Source: Prolixibacteraceae bacterium
GTDB taxonomy: Bacteria; Bacteroidota; Bacteroidia; Bacteroidales; Prolixibacteraceae
Assembly (NCBI GenBank): GCA_017998095.1
Contig: JAGODU010000008.1
Location: 1 to 52,495 of the forward strand
Direction: 5' to 3'
DNA length: 52,495 nt
In this document: positions 14,766 to 23,385 of the stretch, piece after piece
How positions within the stretch are numbered: position 1 is the stretch's first letter
Layout: each line of letters opens with the position of its first letter
Position numbers and translations under genes: made by a program
Notes under the pieces: model-generated
Databases searched by the model: none
What the model was told of the DNA's origin: nothing
The model's input: only the letters and a program-made list of their open reading frames with translations

Positions 14766-17294
14766 ATGAAAAACTTTAAAACTTTATCACTTCTAGTGCT
14801 ACTATTAGTGGCATTTGATTTTGCCCGGGGTCAGGATCTGAAACTCAATGATCTTGAATATTTCGAAACACAGGGCGTCAATATTCTGGTGTACAATAAC
14901 CTTTTTACCGGAGGGTTCAACGATGAGAAGAACGCCGGTATTGAATTGATACACCATGGAGTAAGAACGGGTCAGGGTGGAGCTGTCAGGCTTTCCAACA
15001 CTCCTGAACAGTGGGACCTTGTACCGGAAGTTTCAAACCGAAAGATAAACAAAGAGGCTAATTCAATTGAATCTAAGTTAAGGTATAAGGATTACGACTT
15101 TGATTCACGAGTGGTTGTCACTTCCAAAGGGAAATACGTTGAAATATCAGTTTACCTCGACAAGCCCGTTCCTAAGGCTCTTGAAGGCAGTGCAGGATTT
15201 AATCTTGAATTTCTCCCATCGCAATATTGGGGGAAGACTTATTTGATGGATGGCCGTTTCAATCGGTTTCCGCGTTACGTAGTCGGAAACACTATTACCA
15301 GACCAAACAGTGAAAAGCCGAAACAATTCAAGGGTTATGTTACTTCAGACGACAGAGGTACAGGCAGATATATTGACCCTCTGCCACTTGAAACAGGACG
15401 TACAATTCTTCTTGCACCCGATGAGCCTGAACGAATGGTTAAGATTACTTCAGCAGATGCTGATCTGAAGCTTTTTGATGGCCGCATGATTGCACAAAAC
15501 GGATGGTTTGTTGTTCGCAGTATTCTTCCTGCAGGAAAAACAGGTAAGGTTTTAACGTGGACAGTTGAGCCAAATGCAATAAAAGGCTGGATAAGAGAGC
15601 CAAATATTGGTTTCAGTCAGGTGGGTTACATACCTTCACAACCAAAGGTAGCAGTAATTGAACTCGATAAGAAAGATAAACCACAAGCTAAAGCTTCGAT
15701 ATTTAAAATTGGCGAAGATGGTAATGCTTCAAAAGTATTCAGCGGGAAAATAATTTCCTGGGGTAACTATTTCAAATATCACTATGTTAAATTCGATTTT
15801 TCTTCAGTTAAAGAACCCGGTATTTATTACATTCAGTATGGCAAATTTAAAACAAACAACTTTCTTATAGACAACAGCGTTTACGATAAGATCACTGATG
15901 CAACCAGCGATGTGTGGATACCAATACACATGAACCACATGTATGTAAACGAAGCTTACAGGGTATGGCATGGTGAACCTTTCAAGGAAGGCTATCTGCA
16001 GGCTCCGCCAAACACAGATCATTTCGACCTTCACGGGCAGGGACCAACAACAGATACAAAATACAAAGCACTGGAGCTGATTCCCGGATTAAATATTGGT
16101 GGTTTTTTTGATGCAGGAGATTTTGATATCGAGACTGAATCAAACATAAATGTGGTACAGAACTTTGTTCATACCTGGGAATATTTCAAACCTTTACGGG
16201 ATCAGACTTTTGTTAGTCAGAAGCAACGCTATGTAGATCTTCATCGTCCTGATGGAACACCTGATATATTGCAGTTTATCGAGCATGGAACATTGAACCT
16301 GGTAGCTCAGGCAGAGATTATCGGGCACATGTCGCAAACACTTTCCAACTCTGTTCTTGATAATTACCATCATCTTGGTGATGCAGCCTCATTAACCGAC
16401 GGTCTTCCATATAATCCAAACCTTGGTCCTTATGAGATTGCTGCCGACGGTCAATCGAGTGGAGTAAAAGATGATATGTGGGCATTTACAAGCCGAAATC
16501 CGAATCTCGATCTCAGTGCAGCAACTATGTTTGCCTCTGCAAGCCGGGCGTTGAAGGGCTACAACGATGACCTTTCGGCAAGAGCGCTGGAACAATCAAA
16601 AAGACTTCAAAAGGAAGCAAATGAACTACTTGCTAAAATGCCGCAGGATAACTTTAGCTTTGGCAGGTTATCCGGCATATCCACCAATCTTCAACTTTAC
16701 ATTTCAACCGGAGAGAAACAATATATCGATAAATTTCTGGAACTTCTATGGCCTGCACTTGACCGCAGTGTAAATTTCAGCCTTTTAACGGCGTTAAATG
16801 CAATTCCACACATGGATGCATCTTACAAAGAAAAATTGCGTCCATACGTTGTTAAGTACAAAGAATACATTGAAGGACTTGAAAAAGATAATCCTTACGG
16901 AATACCTATTGGTCTTGGTAATTGGGCAGGGGGAGGAATGATGCTGAACTTTGGAACAACTGTTTGCTTTGCAATCAAATATTATCCTGATATTATTGAT
17001 GTCAGCAATGCATTCAAGACATCCAACTACCTGTTTGGCTGCCATCCGTACCACAATTATTCTTTGGTAGCAGCAGTTGGTGCAACACGTCCAAAGGCAG
17101 TTTTCTACGGAAACAACAGGGCTGATTTCTCTTTTATTCCGGGTAATGTAGCTCCCGGTATTCTGTTCAGGAAGCCTGATCACTTTGAAAACTTTGATGA
17201 CTGGCCATTTCTGTGGGGACAAAATGAAGGTACGATTGCAGGAAATACAGGTTATTTAATATTTGGATCAGCGTTCAAAGAATTATTAAAATAA
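14766..17294 (+). CDS. Secreted GH9 glycoside hydrolase (endoglucanase-like)
   Basis: 842-residue exported enzyme, probably acting on beta-glucan. The signal peptide is MKNFKTLSLLVLLLVAFDFARG. An N-terminal beta-rich region (about 25-270) precedes an immunoglobulin-like CelD_N domain (about 275-370, beginning IGFSQVGYIPSQPKVAVI). The (alpha/alpha)6 catalytic domain follows, with FFDAGDFD at about 447-454 (D449 and D452 are the acid/base aspartates of GH9). WGQNEGTIAGNTGY near the C-terminus contains the catalytic glutamate. The family's usual HR-containing segment is replaced by SNYLFGCHPYHNYSLV, so substrate specificity may differ from true cellulases. It stands alone; the following M13 peptidase is only loosely linked. 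Confidence 0.85.
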   Translation: MKNFKTLSLLVLLLVAFDFARGQDLKLNDLEYFETQGVNILVYNNLFTGGFNDEKNAGIELIHHGVRTGQGGAVRLSNTPEQWDLVPEVSNRKINKEANSIESKLRYKDYDFDSRVVVTSKGKYVEISVYLDKPVPKALEGSAGFNLEFLPSQYWGKTYLMDGRFNRFPRYVVGNTITRPNSEKPKQFKGYVTSDDRGTGRYIDPLPLETGRTILLAPDEPERMVKITSADADLKLFDGRMIAQNGWFVVRSILPAGKTGKVLTWTVEPNAIKGWIREPNIGFSQVGYIPSQPKVAVIELDKKDKPQAKASIFKIGEDGNASKVFSGKIISWGNYFKYHYVKFDFSSVKEPGIYYIQYGKFKTNNFLIDNSVYDKITDATSDVWIPIHMNHMYVNEAYRVWHGEPFKEGYLQAPPNTDHFDLHGQGPTTDTKYKALELIPGLNIGGFFDAGDFDIETESNINVVQNFVHTWEYFKPLRDQTFVSQKQRYVDLHRPDGTPDILQFIEHGTLNLVAQAEIIGHMSQTLSNSVLDNYHHLGDAASLTDGLPYNPNLGPYEIAADGQSSGVKDDMWAFTSRNPNLDLSAATMFASASRALKGYNDDLSARALEQSKRLQKEANELLAKMPQDNFSFGRLSGISTNLQLYISTGEKQYIDKFLELLWPALDRSVNFSLLTALNAIPHMDASYKEKLRPYVVKYKEYIEGLEKDNPYGIPIGLGNWAGGGMMLNFGTTVCFAIKYYPDIIDVSNAFKTSNYLFGCHPYHNYSLVAAVGATRPKAVFYGNNRADFSFIPGNVAPGILFRKPDHFENFDDWPFLWGQNEGTIAGNTGYLIFGSAFKELLK

Positions 17295-17357
17295 ACATTG
17301 TAATTATTTTAGTTGTTTAATGACTTATATTTCAATTACACGTTTAATATTTTTTTC

Positions 17358-19391
17358 ATGAAAAAACCAATAATTATTACACTAGCCGTTTTGGTAATAC
17401 TAACATTAGCAATGTCTTCATGTAAGACAGAGAAAAAGGATGCTGTAAAAGCAATTGACCCTGCGAATCTTGATTTATCGGTAAATCCTGCCGCCGACTT
17501 CGACAACTATGCAAACGGAGGCTGGAAAGTAAACAATCCACTACCTGACGATAAAAGCAGGTTTGGTACTTTCGACAAATTGCGCGACAGTGCAGAAAAA
17601 CAACTTCAGGCCTTATTTAACAAAGTAAGATCAGAAGATCATGAATATGGAACTATCGGGCAGAAGATTGCAGATATGTACAATATGGGAATGGACTCAG
17701 CCACCATTGAGCAACAGGGAGCTGCTCCCTTAAAGCCTTACCTGGAAGAAATATCATTGCTAAAGACCAGCGGTGATGTTCAGCAATACATTGCAAAGAT
17801 GCATCTTGCAGGAAACGGTCCGCTATTTTCGTTCTTCGGATCAACAGATGATAAGAAAAGTAACATGGTAATTGCTTTGCTTTATCAGGGTGGACTTGGG
17901 CTTTCAGATCGCGATTACTATGTAAATCAGGATGACAGGTCGAAAGAAATCAGGGAAAAATATGTGAAACATGTTGAAAAGATGTTTGTCCTTGCAGGAG
18001 ATGAAGAGGCAAAGGCAGTTGAAAAAGCATCAAAGATAATGTCGCTTGAAACAAGGCTGGCGAATGCATCTATGACAAGAGTAGAGCTTCGTGATCCTGT
18101 TAAAACATATAACAAAATGAATCTTAAAGGATTGACAGAACTGTCACCCGGTTTCGACTGGAACATGTTCTTCAGTACAATAGGATTTGCAGGACAGGAA
18201 GACATTAATGTCTGCATGCCATTGTTCTTCAAGGAAATAGGTTCAATGATGGCTGATATTCCTGCAGAAGACTGGAAGCCATATCTTGAATGGAATATAA
18301 TAAATTCAGCAGCAAGCTATCTTTCATCTGCATTTGTAAATCAGAATTTCAGCTTCTATGGCAAGGAGATGACCGGGCAGGAAAAGATACGTGCACGATG
18401 GAAAAGAGTACAGGGAACAGTAAGCGGTTCGCTAAGCGAAGCCATCGGACAATTGTATGTTAAAGAATATTTTCCGCCTCAGGCCAAAGAAAGGATGGTA
18501 AAGCTTGTTGAAAGTTTGAGAACATCTCTTGGACAAAGGATTGATAATCTTTCTTGGATGAGTGCTGAAACTAAGGTTAAAGCACAGGAAAAGCTTGCGA
18601 CAATAAATGTAAAGATTGGATATCCTGACAAATGGCGTGATTATTCGGGCTTGGAAATTAAGAAAGACAGCTATCTCGATAACGTATTCAGATCGTGGAA
18701 GTTTGAAACAGAATATAACTTCAGCAAAATAAACAAGCCGGTTGACAAGGCTGAATGGTTTATGCCTCCTCAGATGGTTAATGCATATTACAATCCTGCG
18801 ATGAATGAAATAGTATTTCCGGCAGCAATATTACAGCCACCGTTCTTTTATCTTGATTCAGATGATGCTGTAAATTACGGAGCAATTGGAGTAGTAATCG
18901 GGCATGAAATGACACACGGCTTTGATGATCAGGGTCGAAAGTTTGATAAAGATGGTAACTTAAACGACTGGTGGACTGAAGAAGACAGCAAGAAATTTGA
19001 AGAAAAGACTAAAGTTCTTGTAGATCAATACAATCAGTTTATTGTACTTGATACAGTACATGCAAATGGTCAGTTATCACTGGGTGAAAACATTGCCGAT
19101 CTTGGAGGGCTGAGCATTTCATATCAGGCATATAAAAATTCAAGCAAGGAAACAAAATCAATAGATGGGTTTACTCCGGATCAAAGATTTTACCTGGCTT
19201 ATGCACATGTATGGGCAAGCAACATAAGAGACAAAGAGATATTAAGGTTAACACAAGAAGACGAACATTCACTTGGAAGATGGAGAGTTATAGGGCCATT
19301 GCGCAATGTAACTGAATTCCACAATGCATTTGGGATAAAAGAAGGTGACTTCATGTATCTCCCTGGAAATGAAATGGCAGCTATCTGGTAA
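17358..19391 (+). CDS. M13-family (neprilysin/PepO-like) zinc endopeptidase, lipoprotein
   Basis: 677-residue metallopeptidase predicted to be anchored outside the inner membrane and to degrade peptides. The start chosen is ATG at 17358: it gives the signal MKKPIIITLAVLVILTLAMSSC with a lipobox cysteine, whereas the longer frame from 17313 adds 15 residues that would spoil the signal. The N-terminal Peptidase_M13_N domain is followed by the catalytic domain with AYYNPAMNEIVFPAAIL, the zinc helix VIGHEMTHGFDDQG and the third ligand in GENIADLGGL. The C-terminal CxxW is absent, as expected for bacterial forms. Length is normal for the family. Confidence 0.93.
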   Translation: MKKPIIITLAVLVILTLAMSSCKTEKKDAVKAIDPANLDLSVNPAADFDNYANGGWKVNNPLPDDKSRFGTFDKLRDSAEKQLQALFNKVRSEDHEYGTIGQKIADMYNMGMDSATIEQQGAAPLKPYLEEISLLKTSGDVQQYIAKMHLAGNGPLFSFFGSTDDKKSNMVIALLYQGGLGLSDRDYYVNQDDRSKEIREKYVKHVEKMFVLAGDEEAKAVEKASKIMSLETRLANASMTRVELRDPVKTYNKMNLKGLTELSPGFDWNMFFSTIGFAGQEDINVCMPLFFKEIGSMMADIPAEDWKPYLEWNIINSAASYLSSAFVNQNFSFYGKEMTGQEKIRARWKRVQGTVSGSLSEAIGQLYVKEYFPPQAKERMVKLVESLRTSLGQRIDNLSWMSAETKVKAQEKLATINVKIGYPDKWRDYSGLEIKKDSYLDNVFRSWKFETEYNFSKINKPVDKAEWFMPPQMVNAYYNPAMNEIVFPAAILQPPFFYLDSDDAVNYGAIGVVIGHEMTHGFDDQGRKFDKDGNLNDWWTEEDSKKFEEKTKVLVDQYNQFIVLDTVHANGQLSLGENIADLGGLSISYQAYKNSSKETKSIDGFTPDQRFYLAYAHVWASNIRDKEILRLTQEDEHSLGRWRVIGPLRNVTEFHNAFGIKEGDFMYLPGNEMAAIW

Positions 19392-19414
19392 TAGATAGTT
19401 CCCTTGAATTAAAA

Positions 19415-19459
19415 AAGAATCCCTGCCATCTCATTATTTTGTTGATGGCAGGGATTCTT
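19415..19459. terminator. Bidirectional intrinsic terminator between convergent genes
   Basis: AAGAATCCCTGCCATC (19415-19430) pairs perfectly with its complement at 19444-19459 around a 13-base loop. On the minus strand the stem is followed by a T-run (TTTTAATT), so it should end the sigma-factor operon. On the plus strand it follows the M13 peptidase stop by 24 bases. Confidence 0.85.
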
Positions 19460-19480
19460 CATAAAGAACATTGATAATAA

Positions 19481-19879
19481 TCAAAGTAATCTTTCTTCGA
19501 GTATAACTCCTTTTTCATTTAGCAGCATAACAGATCTTATAAGTTCTGTATCTCTGAAAATAATTTCATAAGTTATAGAATTGCCTTTATTAATCATAAC
19601 GGCATTCATTAGTTCACCTTTTTTTCTGACAGTATCAAGAATGTTACCCGGAAGGAAACCTTCAGGAAGGAACATTTTGTATACTTTCAATTCTCCATCC
19701 TTATCGAAGTTTGCAATATATTCAATGCTATCTTTGTAAAAAATAGCCTCATATGAATCACCTGATTTATTCCATTCAATATTAATGACATCAGGAAATT
19801 TTTCTTTCAATGCATTTATAATCTCTTCCGGGGGTGAAAACGGGGAGCTTTTAAAAATCTTAGTAAAAAAATTAATCAT
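19481..19879 (-). CDS. PepSY-like domain protein of unknown role
   Basis: 132-residue protein with the pattern of PepSY-like (BLIP-type) repeats. EEIINALKEKFPDVINIEWNKS, then YEAIFYKDSIEYIANFDKDG, form one alpha-beta unit, and a second diverged unit follows from about residue 75. Unlike most such Bacteroidota proteins, it has no signal peptide, so it is probably cytosolic or its start is misplaced. It lies 66 bases downstream of an ECF sigma factor on the same strand and before a strong terminator, so the two are probably cotranscribed. A regulatory link to the sigma factor is possible but unproven. Confidence 0.6.
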   Translation of the reverse strand: MINFFTKIFKSSPFSPPEEIINALKEKFPDVINIEWNKSGDSYEAIFYKDSIEYIANFDKDGELKVYKMFLPEGFLPGNILDTVRKKGELMNAVMINKGNSITYEIIFRDTELIRSVMLLNEKGVILEERLL

Positions 19880-19945
19880 CTGTAAATATTAATTAATGAT
19901 TTATTGTTTTGACGAAAAAAAACTAATACGTAACAAAATATCGGA

Positions 19946-20515
19946 TTATTTATCCCAAAATTTTTGTTTGTATAAATAAACAACCCTGGCTCTTGCTCTT
20001 TTAAGGCGCATTTTTGCAGCATCTTCACTTACTCTGAGTGATTCACCTATTTCTTTCATTGAGAGATTATCCTGATACTTTAAAATAAGGAGAGCTTTTT
20101 CTTCCGGGTGAATCATGTCGAAAATAATCATCATTTTATCGTAATCAATTTCATTCATATTTTCATCAGTTTCATCTATGATTTCAGGGATTTCATTTTC
20201 CCTGTTATATTCCGGATAGTGAAGTTTCTTTTTAAGTCTCAAATAATCAATACAATGGTTATAAGACAAAGAATAAAGCCAGGAAGAAAAAGATGAACGA
20301 TTTTGGAAACTGGAAAGTTTTTCGAAAGTTTTTGAGAATATATCTTCAGTAAGTTCTTCGGCAAGCTGACGGTTTTTTACAAGCCCGTAACATTTGTCGA
20401 GAACCTTTTTATGATAACGTTTATATAAAACTTCAAAATGAATAGACGAATTTTCGTTCTGAATTACGTTAATTAATTCGTCATCAGTCATTAATTTGAT
20501 TAATGTTTTCTTCAT
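19946..20515 (-). CDS. ECF-type sigma-70 factor
   Basis: 189-residue extracytoplasmic-function sigma factor. Region 2 (about 20-90) contains the -10 recognition helix with RSSFSSWLYSLSYNHCIDYLR. Region 4 (about 130-180) has KYQDNLSMKEIGESLRVSEDAAKMRLKRAR cut into its helix-turn-helix; SMKEIGESLRVS is the core. No FecR-like or zinc-finger anti-sigma gene follows; instead there is a small PepSY-like protein. It diverges from a strongly translated-looking lipoprotein gene whose promoter is 286 bases away. Start: first Met; a second Met at residue 9 is possible. Confidence 0.9.
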   Translation of the reverse strand: MKKTLIKLMTDDELINVIQNENSSIHFEVLYKRYHKKVLDKCYGLVKNRQLAEELTEDIFSKTFEKLSSFQNRSSFSSWLYSLSYNHCIDYLRLKKKLHYPEYNRENEIPEIIDETDENMNEIDYDKMMIIFDMIHPEEKALLILKYQDNLSMKEIGESLRVSEDAAKMRLKRARARVVYLYKQKFWDK

Positions 20516-20801
20516 TTACTAAATTTTATATACTTTTACACCGGAATTATTAAACACGACGTTAAATTTTTAAAACAAAATTAACATCAGCATAATTAAT
20601 TCATTTTGTATGATTTAGGTTAAAGTTTAAAAAAAAATAAACTATAATGCGAACATACAAAAAAAAAATTTGATTATAAGCTGTTACTTTGAAAACCAAT
20701 GTCGTCTTAATAACAAGAATGTTGAATTTATAACAAAAACATGATCTTCTTCTGACTATCAGAAGTAAACAACAAATTATTAAACATAAATTTTTATTAA
20801 A

Positions 20802-21398
20802 ATGAAAAACAAATTATTATTAAGCCTTTCAGCACTCGCTATTGCTATGTTTGTGTTATCAGGATGTGCAAAAGTACCTCAAGTTGAAATCGACAACGCT
20901 ACAGCAGCTATCGAATCAGCAAGAACAGCACAAGCTGACGTTTATGTACCTGAAGTATTTGCAGCTCTCCAGGATTCAATGAATGTTGCAACTGAATCAA
21001 TTGAAGCTAAGAAATCAAAATTATTCAAAAGCTACAAGAAAGAAAAAGCTCAGTTAGTTAACGTTGTTGCACTTGGTGAAGATGCAAAAGCTAAAACTGA
21101 ACAGAGGATCAATGAATTGAAAGCTGAAATTCAGCAGACATTGACTGACATCGCAACAATTGTTTCTGAAAACAAAGATTTAGTTACAAAAGCTCCAAAA
21201 GGTAAAGGTGGTACAACTGTATTGATGGCTATCAAAGGTGAAATCGCTACTATTGAAACTACTGCTGCTGAAGTATCAGCTGCTGTTGGAACTGAAAACT
21301 TCATTACTACTCTTGACAAAGCTAAAGCTGTAAAAGAACAAGCATTGAACATCAACAACGAATTAAAAGCTGTTATTGAAAAATACACTAAAAAGTAA
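20802..21398 (+). CDS. Helical lipoprotein (DUF4398-like)
   Basis: 198-residue outer-membrane or periplasmic lipoprotein with signal MKNKLLLSLSALAIAMFVLSGC (lipobox LSGC). The mature part is almost entirely alpha-helical with heptad-like Ala/Lys/Glu pattern (NATAAIESARTAQAD, later ELKAEIQQTLTDIATIV). The segment from about residue 27 to 115 aligns by eye with the N-terminal domain of the next gene product (see finding). Codons such as GCT, AAA, GAA and AAC recur strongly, as in highly expressed genes. A GC-rich terminator follows before the L,D-transpeptidase gene. Likely role: abundant envelope structural or scaffold lipoprotein; not proven. Confidence 0.78.
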   Translation: MKNKLLLSLSALAIAMFVLSGCAKVPQVEIDNATAAIESARTAQADVYVPEVFAALQDSMNVATESIEAKKSKLFKSYKKEKAQLVNVVALGEDAKAKTEQRINELKAEIQQTLTDIATIVSENKDLVTKAPKGKGGTTVLMAIKGEIATIETTAAEVSAAVGTENFITTLDKAKAVKEQALNINNELKAVIEKYTKK

Positions 21399-21437
21399 TC
21401 AGCTTTTTAATTGATTTTTCAACAATATAAAAAATTG

Positions 21438-21461
21438 CCCCGGGACTTAACCTTCCCGGGG
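21438..21461 (+). terminator. Intrinsic terminator/attenuator between lipoprotein and L,D-transpeptidase genes
   Basis: CCCCGGGA (21438-21445) pairs with TCCCGGGG (21454-21461) around an 8-base loop, followed by ATTTTTAT. It sits 39 bases after the lipoprotein stop and 30 bases before the next ATG, so it may let through only part of the transcription. Confidence 0.85.
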
Positions 21462-21491
21462 ATTTTTATGTAATATCGATTCATTTAATCA

Positions 21492-22610
21492 ATGAGAAGA
21501 AGACTCAAAAGACCGTTTAGAAGAATACTAATTTTATCCCCGTTTGTCATTTTATTTTTAGTTTTTATTATTTTACTTGTTACTAAAGACAAACCTCCTG
21601 TTGACGAAATCAAAGATGCCAGGGAAAGCATTTCGAGGGCTAAAGAGGTAAATGCCCAGAGGTATGCAAAGAAATTATTCAATAATGCCACTGCAAGTTA
21701 TGATTCTGCAATGGAAATTTGGAAGACAGAGAACCAACGTTTTTTCCTTTTCAGAAAATACGATAAAGTAAAGACATTATCGCTTCAGGCTGCCCGGTTG
21801 GCAAAAGCTGCAACATCAGAAGCTGACACTAATTCAAAGAACCTTCAAAGAGAAACAAAGAGAGAGATTGACGCCATAAAAAAGAAAATAGATTATTTCC
21901 AAAGAAATTTTGACCAGATTCCTCAGGTTGATAATTTCAGGAAACAATACAACAAAGGCCGTTTGCTTTATGAAGAAGCACGCCTTGCATATGATAAGTC
22001 TGACTTAATAAAATCAAAGGATAAGATTGACCAATCGAAGAAACTGATAAATACTACATATTTCCAGGCAGAGACTATTCTTAATAATTATTTCAAAAAT
22101 TATCCTGAGTGGCAGAGATGGTATAAAAATGCAATTAACAACTCCATGTCTTCTAACTCATATTGCATCATAATAGATAAGTTTTCAAGAGAATGTATGC
22201 TTTATTATGGTGGTGTTTTAAAAGAAACTTTTGATGTTGACCTTGGAAAGAACTGGATGGGAGACAAGAATCATCAGGGTGATAAATCAACTCCTGAAGG
22301 CAATTATAAGATAATTGACAAAAAAGAAAATGGCAGAAGCCGCTATCATAAAGCCCTTTTACTTAATTATCCTAATGAAGAAGATAAGAAAAGATTTGCC
22401 ATGAATAAAAAAAATGGACTTGTATCCTCATATAGAGGAATTGGTAACCTTATTGAAATTCATGGAGATGGCGGCAAAGGTGCTGATTGGACAGAAGGGT
22501 GTATAGCCCTTTCAAATAAAGATATAGAAAGGTTATATTCAAAATGTCCGGTAGGAACACCAGTAACAATAGTTGGTTCATTAAGAACTTTGGAACAGAT
22601 AATAAATTAA
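21492..22610 (+). CDS. L,D-transpeptidase (YkuD) with N-terminal helical module
   Basis: 372-residue, inner-membrane-anchored enzyme predicted to crosslink peptidoglycan or attach proteins to it. An N-terminal membrane segment (about 11-31, LILSPFVILFLVFIILLV) is followed by a helical domain (about 37-210), then a YkuD domain (about 220-365). The active site is intact: IEIHGDGGKGADWTEGCIALS with H324 and C337 (T-E-G-C replaces the more common S-x-G-C). The helical part is related to the preceding lipoprotein. It lies 30 bases after a terminator and is followed 32 bases later by a second YkuD gene. Confidence 0.87.
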   Translation: MRRRLKRPFRRILILSPFVILFLVFIILLVTKDKPPVDEIKDARESISRAKEVNAQRYAKKLFNNATASYDSAMEIWKTENQRFFLFRKYDKVKTLSLQAARLAKAATSEADTNSKNLQRETKREIDAIKKKIDYFQRNFDQIPQVDNFRKQYNKGRLLYEEARLAYDKSDLIKSKDKIDQSKKLINTTYFQAETILNNYFKNYPEWQRWYKNAINNSMSSNSYCIIIDKFSRECMLYYGGVLKETFDVDLGKNWMGDKNHQGDKSTPEGNYKIIDKKENGRSRYHKALLLNYPNEEDKKRFAMNKKNGLVSSYRGIGNLIEIHGDGGKGADWTEGCIALSNKDIERLYSKCPVGTPVTIVGSLRTLEQIIN

Positions 22611-22642
22611 ACTTTTTACCTGAATATCCGTTAATTTGTATA

Positions 22643-23368
22643 ATGAATATGAGCGATTTAGAAAACAACAGCACTTTGACCCGGGATACACAAAAGAATG
22701 TATTCAGGAGAATACTGTCAAATCAGATATTAAAGAAAGTTTTGACTTTTATTGCTATAGTTATTTTAATAATATTTCTTCCTTTTCTAATACACAGTGC
22801 TGTATTTCCATTATCTTCAATCCAATACAAATTATTTTCCACTACCGGCACTGAAGAGTATATAAAAGCAAAAGAATTGTTGGATAATAGTATTGCCCAA
22901 TATGATAAAAAGCTCATAGGTATGACTCCAAAATCGCATTATCTTGTCATAAACAGCACTGACAATAACTTTTATCTTTATAAAGGTCTTGAGATGGTAA
23001 GAAGCGGAAAATGCTCAACAGGAAAGAATACATTGTTGGAGAAAAAAGGGAAGAAGTGGTTGTTTAAAACACCCAAAGGCAACTTTACTGTAAAGCTAAA
23101 AAGGACTAATCCGGTATGGACAAAACCGGACTGGGCATTTGTAGAAGAAGGCTTACCGGTTCCGGGTCCCAATCATCCTGACAGGTTTGATGAAGCAACA
23201 CTAGGTGATTATGCATTAAATTTAGGCGATGGGTATATGATTCACGGAACTGTTTGGCAGAGGTATTTAGGATTACCGGTTACCCATGGATGTATCAGGT
23301 TAAATGATGATGATCTGGAAATAGTGTTTAAGTCACTGGAAAAAGGTTCAAACGTATATATTTATTAA
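22643..23368 (+). CDS. Second L,D-transpeptidase (YkuD)
   Basis: 241-residue membrane-anchored L,D-transpeptidase. ATG at 22643 is preferred; the upstream in-frame ATG at 22544 overlaps the end of the previous gene and adds 33 unrelated residues. A membrane segment (about 35-58, TFIAIVILIIFLPFLIHSAV) precedes a short helix and the YkuD domain (about 92-241). The domain shows YLVINSTDNNFYLYKG, then the catalytic region MIHGTVWQRYLGLPVTHGCI with H201, H215 and C217. It uses the usual HGC motif, unlike its upstream neighbour. Next gene starts 17 bases downstream. Confidence 0.88.
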   Translation: MNMSDLENNSTLTRDTQKNVFRRILSNQILKKVLTFIAIVILIIFLPFLIHSAVFPLSSIQYKLFSTTGTEEYIKAKELLDNSIAQYDKKLIGMTPKSHYLVINSTDNNFYLYKGLEMVRSGKCSTGKNTLLEKKGKKWLFKTPKGNFTVKLKRTNPVWTKPDWAFVEEGLPVPGPNHPDRFDEATLGDYALNLGDGYMIHGTVWQRYLGLPVTHGCIRLNDDDLEIVFKSLEKGSNVYIY

Positions 23369-23385
23369 TCAAACAACGAGTACTG

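Noticed and set aside
16794..17222. A 142-codon minus-strand frame with many cysteines
   Set aside because: Fully antisense to the conserved C-terminal catalytic part of the GH9 gene; cysteine richness is a by-product of the reading frame.
22544..22642. Upstream extension of the second L,D-transpeptidase
   Set aside because: The extension overlaps the previous gene's end and would place 33 polar residues before a membrane anchor; ATG 22643 is better.
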